Below, piece after piece: positions 6,766 through 11,625 of a stretch of DNA of 11,625 nucleotides. The notes below the pieces were generated by a model. That model saw only the letters and a list, made by a program, of their open reading frames with translations, had not been told where the DNA came from and did no database searches. Each line of letters begins with the position of its first letter. The stretch's first letter is position 1. Made by a program: the position numbers and the translations under genes. Source of the DNA: Bacteroidota bacterium (GTDB lineage Bacteria > Bacteroidota > Ignavibacteria > T3Sed10-11); the NCBI GenBank assembly GCA_007128495.1, contig SKXH01000062.1, positions 1-11,625 of the forward strand. The letters run 5' to 3'.

Positions 6766-6782
6766 CGTTTCAATTTGAAACA
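6766..6782. promoter_or_regulatory. Putative autoregulatory palindrome upstream of the activator gene, site 4
   Basis: CGTTTCAATTTGAAACA matches TGTTTCA-N3-TGAAACA at 13 of the 14 conserved positions, and its inner part GTTTCAA-T-TTGAAAC is a perfect inverted repeat. It lies 11 bp upstream of the activator's ATG (6754), where binding would be expected to block its own transcription or translation start. The rest of 6783-6901 holds no clear promoter or gene. Confidence 0.65.
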
Positions 6783-6901
6783 CAAATAGACCTTGCTCAG
6801 TTTCCGGCCATGTAAGCTAACCATCCACCGCTAACTTATAAAGATATCCGGGAAATATAACCGGCTCTTTCCTCCATAGTTTTCCACCCACATATCTATT
6901 A

Positions 6902-7171
6902 TTAAGGGAGCTCTACATTCATCTCCTTCAACTTTGCCAAAATCCGGTCTTTGGCTTCTTTTTCATCAATGAGCAACCGTGCGCCGGATACAGTAATCTG
7001 TTCATCGAGCGTTGTATTGGTTTTATTTGTTAACCAGCGCCACACGTGATAACCGAGACGATTGCGGTCGTTCGGTTCTTGTGTGGGGATATCTGCGACA
7101 CTTTTATATGCTTTTGTTTCTATAGAATCTTCCGGATAGGGTTTTACATCCGGTGGAGGTTTTGTTGCCAT
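6902..7171 (-). CDS. Hypothetical protein, 89 residues
   Basis: I do not recognise this small protein. It starts with a proline-rich, flexible segment (residues 4-13, PPPDVKPYPE) and continues with a hydrophilic stretch. The middle is an aromatic/basic segment, GYHVWRWLTNKTNTT (40-54), and the end is a helical, charged C-terminus (KEAKDRILAKLKEMNVELP). There is no signal peptide, TM helix or cysteine, so it is probably a soluble cytoplasmic protein. The ATG has a modest AGG site about 8 nt upstream. It sits 78 bp after the Rrf2 gene and 147 bp before the sigma-54 activator, all in the same direction, and may be cotranscribed with either. Codon use looks like its neighbours, which supports a real gene, but function is open. 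Confidence 0.7.
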   Translation of the reverse strand: MATKPPPDVKPYPEDSIETKAYKSVADIPTQEPNDRNRLGYHVWRWLTNKTNTTLDEQITVSGARLLIDEKEAKDRILAKLKEMNVELP

Positions 7172-7236
7172 ACATATACCTATTCATTGACCGTGGATAT
7201 TAATGGATTTACATTGTCATAAACTTGCCTATATCG

Positions 7237-7249
7237 TAGAATTATTCTA
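7237..7249. repeat. 13-bp inverted repeat between the Rrf2 gene and the 89-residue gene
   Basis: TAGAATTATTCTA is a perfect 6-bp inverted repeat around a single central base. It abuts the Rrf2 stop codon and lies about 65 bp upstream of the start of the 89-residue gene. It could be an operator for a dimeric regulator (the Rrf2 protein is the obvious candidate), but AT-rich palindromes of this size also occur by chance. Confidence 0.35.
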
Positions 7250-7699
7250 TCAGGCAAAATTCATTTTTTCACTTATACTCGGTTTGACTCGAATTTCTTC
7301 CACCAGCTGGGCGATAGTTTTTCCTGCCAGCATCTTATATATTTCCTCTCGAAGTTCACCCCACCTGTCGTGCAACGGACACGGATTATCTCCACCACAT
7401 GACGGTAAACCAAGTACACAGTCGGTAATGAATCCGTCGCCGTCGATCGCCTCCACGATATTATATAAAGTAATGTTCTCCGGATCGGTACCAAGGGCGA
7501 AACCGCCGCTCGGTCCCTTTTGCGACCGTAACAATCCACTCTTCGACAAATTCTGAAGTATCTTCGCGAGAAAATGATGTGGAATATTAAGTTTATTGGA
7601 TATTTCTTTTATATCCGTATAGTTTTTATCCTCTTTTGCAGTGATGTATATTACTGCTTGCAGGGCGTACTCACATTGCCTACTAAATATGACTGACAT
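7250..7699 (-). CDS. Rrf2 family transcriptional regulator with three-cysteine (Fe-S) motif
   Basis: The 149-residue winged-helix regulator has the Rrf2 N-terminus FSRQCEYALQAVIYIT (5-20), the recognition helix region IPHHFLAKILQNLSKSGLL (39-57) and the wing SQKGPSGGFAL (59-69). A dimerisation helix follows the cysteine loop. The loop has Cys94, Cys101 and Cys107 in TDCVLGLPSCGGDNPCPLHDRW, spacing C-x6-C-x5-C, close to the cluster-binding loop of IscR and NsrR. It may therefore hold a [2Fe-2S] or [4Fe-4S] cluster and respond to iron-sulfur status, oxygen or nitric oxide. No isc/suf or nitric-oxide gene is beside it. It lies 48 bp downstream of the response regulator. A small palindrome, GATATTATC, sits immediately before the ATG. 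The family is certain; the ligand and targets are inferred. Confidence 0.95.
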   Translation of the reverse strand: MSVIFSRQCEYALQAVIYITAKEDKNYTDIKEISNKLNIPHHFLAKILQNLSKSGLLRSQKGPSGGFALGTDPENITLYNIVEAIDGDGFITDCVLGLPSCGGDNPCPLHDRWGELREEIYKMLAGKTIAQLVEEIRVKPSISEKMNFA

Positions 7700-7747
7700 G
7701 ATATTATCCGTTTTCGTTTAGTTGTTTTCTGTTTTTTATAAATGCGA

Positions 7748-9133
7748 TTACTCCTCGATAGCTTTTCGCATCTCTCTGTATCGTTTGATCTTCCCTTCTA
7801 TCGTCGACACAAGAATTTGTTCAGAACATGGCTTGGTAATATAATCATCTGCACCGAGTTTCTTACCGACCTCCACAATATGTTCTTCATCTAGCCCGCT
7901 AAGGAATACAACCGGCACAAATCGTAAACTCGATCTCTTGCGTATTTGCTCGTACGTTGAAAACCCGCTCAACGAAGGTTTGGGGAACGTAACATCCAGC
8001 AATATCAGATCCGGTGTTGTTCGTTCAAGTATTTTTAATCCTTCTTCGGGTTTATGCACCGAGAAAGGAGCATACCCCTCCTCGCGTAAAATTGACTTTA
8101 TAATATTTACAAGCTCAACATCATCATCGATCAGCATCACGACACCCTTTGACCGAATGCCATGTAATTCATACATTATGCGCGATTCGATCATAAGATG
8201 TTCATTGACCGTAATGTCATATCGTTCGCGCAATTCATCAAGTGTGGCAGCACTGGTCGGGGATATGAGTCCTTCCTCCCACGCCTCCTTCACGGCCTTC
8301 ACATATGCAGCCAGTTTTACCGACTTCTCTATTTCAGCGTGTCGTTCCTCCGATATATTAAATGTTTCACGAAGTTCCTTTAGTTTTCCCCTGTTCTCAT
8401 CTGATAATCGTCCCTTTTTCCAAAATTTTTCAAGAGTTTCCCGGTATTTTTCTTCATTTGCTTCCTGGTTCAGCGGGCTCCGGCGATATCTTCTGGCACC
8501 CCTTTGTTGTGATAAGTTCTCTTGATTGGGATCATCGAGCAGATCCGCTTCCTTTGATACAATGTCTTCAACTATTTTCCTTTGATCCTCTGCTGAAAGC
8601 TGTTTCCCGGATGTATTGCGCTTTACCAAAGTCGAATCGCCTGCAACGTTTTCCTCAACGTGTTGATCAAGGGCATCATCCGGTCTATATTCATATTCGG
8701 ATTTCTCAGCAGATCCTGTGTTTTCATCTGATTCTACCGGCGATCGTGGTTCAGGCGTTTCCGGTGTTTCATCTTCGGTATCCTGTTCCGGCTGGTGGTC
8801 CTGTTCTATTTCAGGCGGAGACTCATCCTGCTCCTTCGCTTCATTGTGCTCTCTATCTTCTTCTCCTTCCCTCTTCTCATCATCCGGTTCCGTCTTCTCA
8901 GCTTGTTCTTCCGGCTCACTCGGTTCTTCCCTCACACCTTGTTTTTCCCGAAAAACCTCTATTCGCTTAAGATACGCTTTTGCATAAATATTATTTGGGT
9001 CAAGTTTAAATACCCGGTCGACCTGCTCCTCTGCTTTATCGAATTCTCCCGACAATACATGCCGGTCAGCGGTCTTCAAAAGAACACTGATTCGTTGGGC
9101 CTTTTCTTCTTCTGTCAAATTCGATAGAGTCAT
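7748..9133 (-). CDS. Response regulator with TPR-like, acidic, tandem-repeat and C-terminal receiver segments
   Basis: The 461-residue protein has an unusual order. Residues 8-65 form a TPR-like helical pair (DRHVLSGEFDKAEEQVDRVFKLDPNN). Residues 66-165 are disordered-looking and rich in Glu, Asp, Pro and Gln. Residues 230-276 and 277-323 are two tandem helical repeats of exactly 47 residues, sharing Y-x7-W-x2-G-x-[LI]-S, L-x2-LRE and H-x2-IE. Residues 330-455 are a complete CheY-like receiver with Asp336-338, phospho-acceptor Asp380 (LILLDVTFP), Ser412 and Lys434 (ITKP). There is no DNA-binding or enzymatic output domain, so it probably works by protein contacts, like single-receiver scaffold regulators. 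No kinase is adjacent; the orphan histidine kinase at the left end is a possible but unproven partner. The acidic segment explains the long open frames on the opposite strand. Confidence 0.93.
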   Translation of the reverse strand: MTLSNLTEEEKAQRISVLLKTADRHVLSGEFDKAEEQVDRVFKLDPNNIYAKAYLKRIEVFREKQGVREEPSEPEEQAEKTEPDDEKREGEEDREHNEAKEQDESPPEIEQDHQPEQDTEDETPETPEPRSPVESDENTGSAEKSEYEYRPDDALDQHVEENVAGDSTLVKRNTSGKQLSAEDQRKIVEDIVSKEADLLDDPNQENLSQQRGARRYRRSPLNQEANEEKYRETLEKFWKKGRLSDENRGKLKELRETFNISEERHAEIEKSVKLAAYVKAVKEAWEEGLISPTSAATLDELRERYDITVNEHLMIESRIMYELHGIRSKGVVMLIDDDVELVNIIKSILREEGYAPFSVHKPEEGLKILERTTPDLILLDVTFPKPSLSGFSTYEQIRKRSSLRFVPVVFLSGLDEEHIVEVGKKLGADDYITKPCSEQILVSTIEGKIKRYREMRKAIEE

Positions 9134-9289
9134 ACAGGTACATCGTATAGAAAACCAAACTTATGGTTAACATAAATGAATATTCATATTATAGACATAA
9201 TACTACAATATTAATGTACGATGAATTCGTATGAATTTCAAGAAAAGGGATAATTGTTGCAGGTATTGGTAAGATCTACCGGAGAGAAT
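9134..9289 (-). promoter_or_regulatory. Intergenic region upstream of the response regulator
   Basis: This 156-bp AT-rich gap between lexA and the response regulator holds a TATAAT on the minus strand (9193-9188), about 55 nt before the start codon, without a convincing -35. Next to it is a perfect 12-bp palindrome, ATGAATATTCAT (9176-9187), and TTATG/CATAA half-sites lie at 9161-9175. A looser inverted repeat, TACGA (9217-9221) with TCGTA (9227-9231), lies further upstream. TTGCAG (9257-9262) and CTGCAA (9295-9300) pair across the lexA stop but have no T-run, so this is not a clear terminator. A promoter for the response regulator is likely here. Confidence 0.4.
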
Positions 9290-9931
9290 TTATACTGCAA
9301 CGATCTGATCAATACGCTTTTTATCGATACGGCGTATTAACCCGATTACCGTTCCGATAAACCTGAATTGCTCCGATTGTACATTTACCGAAATCGGTGA
9401 ATATTTTTTATTTTCTGGCTTCAGCGTTATGGTGCCGTTATCCCGGTAGTAGCGTTTCACGGTCGGTTCACCATCTACCATCGAAACAACGATCTCACCG
9501 TTTTGAGGTTCTTTTGTCGGATCGACAAATACCAGATCGCCTTCATATAACGCTGCATCACGCATACTGTCTCCGCGGATATAAAGCCCGAATACAGATT
9601 TCGGTGCAGATATATATTTTCGAAGCTCAAAATTATCGACGATATTTTCATCGGATAAGAATGGATGACCGGCAGGTACATATCCATAGACTGGGATCGC
9701 ATTTGACTTACGCCGGATGATTTCGATCCCCCGTGCAATATTCGGATGCCGTTTTATATACCCCTTTTTATCAAGGGCATTGACGTGAACGAGCATGCTC
9801 GATACGTGCCGGTATCCCAATCCATCGGCAATTTCAGCCAATGTCGGCGACATATTCATACGGTCGATATAATCAACGATCCAATTGTAAACACGCCGCT
9901 GTGCTGCCGTTAACTGTGATTCTTTTGCCAT
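9290..9931 (-). CDS. lexA: LexA SOS repressor
   Basis: The 213-residue repressor has a winged-helix DNA-binding domain (1-73; SPTLAEIADGLGYRHVSSMLVHVNALDKKGYI) and an S24 peptidase-like C-terminal domain. The self-cleavage site is Ala87-Gly88 in VPAGHP, with catalytic Ser122 (RGDSMRDAAL) and Lys159 (EPTVKRYY), so RecA-stimulated autocleavage should be intact. In known bacteria LexA represses DNA-repair genes until damage. The recognition helix (RHVSSMLVHVNAL) differs from that of Escherichia coli, so a non-canonical operator is expected. The ATG has GGAGG about 10 nt upstream. Its promoter overlaps a palindrome, which is consistent with autorepression. Divergent from the HAD phosphatase gene. 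No error-prone polymerase or other SOS gene is in the window. Confidence 0.95.
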   Translation of the reverse strand: MAKESQLTAAQRRVYNWIVDYIDRMNMSPTLAEIADGLGYRHVSSMLVHVNALDKKGYIKRHPNIARGIEIIRRKSNAIPVYGYVPAGHPFLSDENIVDNFELRKYISAPKSVFGLYIRGDSMRDAALYEGDLVFVDPTKEPQNGEIVVSMVDGEPTVKRYYRDNGTITLKPENKKYSPISVNVQSEQFRFIGTVIGLIRRIDKKRIDQIVAV

Positions 9932-9955
9932 ACCAAACCACCCTCCATATTTATG

Positions 9956-9991
9956 GTATATAAATATACGGTATAAACATTACTTTGTCAA
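9956..9991 (-). promoter_or_regulatory. lexA promoter with overlapping palindromic operator
   Basis: On the minus strand, TTGACA (9991-9986) and TATATT (9968-9963) are separated by exactly 17 bp, a near-ideal housekeeping sigma-70 promoter. The -10 lies inside GTATAT-AA-ATATAC (9956-9969, plus-strand reading), a 6+6-bp inverted repeat that is a good candidate for this organism's LexA operator. A partial direct repeat of the same sequence follows: GGTATA recurs at 9955-9960 and 9970-9975. Confidence 0.75.
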
Positions 9992-10023
9992 TACCCACAC
10001 TAAATACCTGAAAAACTGGAAAT

Positions 10024-10052
10024 TTGGAATGAATTTCAATAAATTGTATATT
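10024..10052 (+). promoter_or_regulatory. Candidate promoter of the HAD phosphatase gene
   Basis: TTGGAA (10024-10029) and TATATT (10047-10052) are 17 bp apart; the -10 is identical to that of lexA. It overlaps the first ATG of the phosphatase frame. If it is real, the transcript would start near 10059 and that ATG could not be used. Confidence 0.45.
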
Positions 10053-10790
10053 ATATGTTTATTTTACTTAATCTTACCATTAAAATTTTATTACGTGTAT
10101 ACGCAAAGATCTTCAAGCAAATCTTACCGTGGCATTATTTTTGATATGGATGGAACGCTCACGCGTACCAATCAACTCATATTCGATACATTCAATCACA
10201 TTGCCGATAAATATCTCGGCCGTCGTTTCTCAAGCGATGAGATCGTTTCGATGTTCGGCCCTCCCGAAGAAGTTGCTATCCGGAAGCTCGTCGGTGAAAC
10301 CGATTTCAGAAATGCAGTAACAGATTTCCATGCCTACTACGAACGGCATCATAATGAAAAAGCCGAATTATATGACGGTATACCGGAGATTCTGGATTCG
10401 TTGTATAATGCATCGATCACTCTCGGATTATTCACCGGAAAAGGACGGAGATCGACCGAAATAACACTCGAAAAGTTCGGATTGAAAAATTATTTCACAT
10501 CCATAATCACCGGACACGATGTTGAACAACACAAACCTTCCGGTGAAGGCATACACCGCGCGCTCGATGAAATGAATATAGCAACCGAAGAGACTTTAAT
10601 GGTAGGAGATTCAATGGCCGACGTAAAAGCTGCAAAGGAAGCCGGGGTTGATATAGCAACGGTCCTGTGGGATTCATATAGTTACGATCGTGTGGTACAG
10701 AGCGAATCACAGTATCGTTTTTTCTCCATAAAGGATTTTCATCTTTGGATTAATAAATTACTAAAACATCGATCTTTACACAATTACTAA
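10029..10790 (+). CDS. HAD-superfamily phosphatase (phosphoglycolate phosphatase-like)
   Basis: A cytoplasmic HAD hydrolase of the PGP/PpaX/beta-phosphoglucomutase type is encoded. Motif I is FDMDGTL with nucleophile Asp39 and acid/base Asp41, followed by an alpha-helical C1 cap. Motif II is Thr136 in LFTGKGR, motif III Lys169 in HKPSGEG, and motif IV GDSMAD (193-198). All catalytic residues are present. The TGKGR motif suggests phosphoglycolate or pyrophosphate-type substrates, which is inference. The frame from the first ATG gives 253 residues, but residues 1-26 are hydrophobic, encoded by very AT-rich DNA, and overlap a promoter-like sequence. A GTG at 10095 would give 231 residues, the normal family length, although without a Shine-Dalgarno site. 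The coordinates given are the longest frame. Its stop is 11 bp from the next gene, implying an operon. Confidence 0.88.
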   Translation: MNFNKLYIICLFYLILPLKFYYVYTQRSSSKSYRGIIFDMDGTLTRTNQLIFDTFNHIADKYLGRRFSSDEIVSMFGPPEEVAIRKLVGETDFRNAVTDFHAYYERHHNEKAELYDGIPEILDSLYNASITLGLFTGKGRRSTEITLEKFGLKNYFTSIITGHDVEQHKPSGEGIHRALDEMNIATEETLMVGDSMADVKAAKEAGVDIATVLWDSYSYDRVVQSESQYRFFSIKDFHLWINKLLKHRSLHNY

Positions 10791-10801
10791 TTGGTATAAT
10801 T

Positions 10802-11625
10802 ATGAAACCAAAAATAAAAGTCGGGGTAGTTGGTGTGGGGCACCTCGGTAATCTTCATGCAAAAATGTATGACATGATTCCAACTGCCGATTTTGTGGGT
10901 ATATATGATATTGATCCCGCACGAAGTAAAGAGGTAGCCGAACATTATGGGGTGAAATCATTTCCGAGTCTCGATGCCTTACTTGATGAAGTCGGGGCAG
11001 CCAGTGTGGTTACACCTACAAGCAATCATTTCGAAACAGCGTCACACGCATTACACAGGGGGGTACACGTTTTTATAGAGAAACCGATTACATCGGACGT
11101 TCCCTCGGCGGAATCATTGATCGAGCTTGCCCGGGAAAAGAACCGGATTGTTCAGGTGGGTCATATCGAGCGGTTCAATCCCGCAATTATGGCGCTCAAA
11201 GGAGTTGAACTCAACCCGATGTTCATCGAATCACACCGGCTCGCGCAGTTCAATCCCCGCGGCACCGACGTCGCCGTAGTACTCGATCTTATGATTCACG
11301 ATATTGATATAATTCTCAGTCTGGTAAATTCGCCGGTCAAACAGATCGATGCAAACGGCGTTGCTATTGTATCGGATTCAATTGATATAGCGAATACGCG
11401 GATCCAATTTGAAAACGGGGCGGTTGCAAATATCACGGCAAGCAGAATTTCACAGAAGAAAATGCGCAAGATGCGATTATTCCAACGTGACGCATATATT
11501 ACAATCGACTTCTTGCAGGGTCTGGCTGAGTTATACCGCCTGTTCAGTGACGGCACTAACGTACCCGAATTAACTATGATGCTCGGTGAAATCGGAGAGG
11601 GTGAACAAAAGAAGACCATCGTATA
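10802..11625 (+). CDS. Gfo/Idh/MocA family oxidoreductase, 3' end missing
   Basis: An open frame from the ATG at 10802 runs to the window edge (274 complete codons). The N-terminal NAD-binding Rossmann fold starts KVGVVGVGHLGNLHAKM, with the GxGxxG loop at 11-16. The family EKP motif (FIEKPIT, Lys94 at 91-97) follows, then GHIERFNPA (120-128) and the active-site segment LDLMIHDIDI (161-170) in the alpha/beta substrate domain. From memory, very similar proteins occur in Chlorobi and other FCB-group genomes, often near lipid A genes. The GnnA branch of this family oxidises the 3-position of UDP-GlcNAc to make 3-amino lipid A sugars. That role is a hypothesis here. Cotranscribed with the HAD gene (11-bp gap); no clear Shine-Dalgarno site precedes the ATG. 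Confidence 0.93.
   Translation, partial: MKPKIKVGVVGVGHLGNLHAKMYDMIPTADFVGIYDIDPARSKEVAEHYGVKSFPSLDALLDEVGAASVVTPTSNHFETASHALHRGVHVFIEKPITSDVPSAESLIELAREKNRIVQVGHIERFNPAIMALKGVELNPMFIESHRLAQFNPRGTDVAVVLDLMIHDIDIILSLVNSPVKQIDANGVAIVSDSIDIANTRIQFENGAVANITASRISQKKMRKMRLFQRDAYITIDFLQGLAELYRLFSDGTNVPELTMMLGEIGEGEQKKTIV

Noticed and set aside
6783..6901. Thirteen-codon ATG frame with an upstream GGTGG between the 89-residue gene and the activator
   Set aside because: It is too short and lacks any other support; no promoter or conserved feature can be shown.
8490..8510. Plus-strand TGGCAC as a second sigma-54 promoter
   Set aside because: The expected TTGC at the right spacing is absent (CCCTT then TGTTG), and it lies inside the response regulator gene on the opposite strand.
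8362..8970. Plus-strand open frames of up to about 200 codons opposite the response regulator
   Set aside because: They arise from the complement of the Glu/Asp-rich linker (Ser/Phe/Leu-rich translation) and have no motifs or start signals.
9257..9300. TTGCAG/CTGCAA pairing as a lexA terminator
   Set aside because: It overlaps the lexA stop codon, has a long interior with mismatches and no T-run on the minus strand.

Overview
The window comes from a bacterium with a diderm (Gram-negative) gene set and intermediate base composition. PurA, the histidine kinase and especially the Gfo/Idh oxidoreductase at the right end resemble, from memory, proteins of the Fibrobacterota-Chlorobiota-Bacteroidota group. 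The clearest housekeeping promoter (lexA) is TTGACA-N17-TATATT, and several genes have good Shine-Dalgarno sites. Both are unlike typical Bacteroidota, so a Chlorobiota/Ignavibacteriota/Fibrobacterota-like or candidate-phylum lineage is more likely. That is an inference, since no rRNA is present. I see no tRNA, rRNA, CRISPR array, insertion sequence or phage gene.

Layout. Left, plus strand: the 3' end of a STAS anti-anti-sigma gene and its terminator, then purA overlapping an orphan two-TM histidine kinase by 4 bp. The kinase ends tail to tail with the next block, overlapping it by 6 bp. Middle, minus strand (read right to left): lexA, an unusual response regulator, an Rrf2 regulator with three cysteines, an 89-residue unknown, a sigma-54-dependent activator (PAS-AAA+-Fis), then flavin reductase, ECF sigma factor, VOC/glyoxalase-fold protein and short-chain dehydrogenase. 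Right, plus strand, divergent from lexA: a HAD phosphatase and the start of a Gfo/Idh oxidoreductase.

Main discovery: the sigma-54 activator and the flavin-reductase operon form a readable regulatory circuit. A near-consensus sigma-54 promoter (AGGCAC-N5-TTGCA) lies about 30 bp upstream of the flavin reductase start. Behind it, at about -88, -151 and -171, are three copies of a 17-bp palindrome, TGTTTCA-N3-TGAAACA. A fourth copy lies just upstream of the activator's own start codon. The operon encodes an ECF sigma factor with no anti-sigma gene beside it, so the circuit may be a sigma-54 to ECF cascade. The activator's PAS domain has a C-x8-C-x3-C cluster, and the nearby Rrf2 protein has an Fe-S type C-x6-C-x5-C motif, so the input is probably redox, metal or a reactive small molecule.

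Other points of interest are a response regulator with TPR-like, acidic, 2 x 47-residue helical repeat and C-terminal receiver segments; a lexA promoter whose -10 lies inside a palindrome; and a HAD phosphatase whose annotated 5' end may really be promoter.
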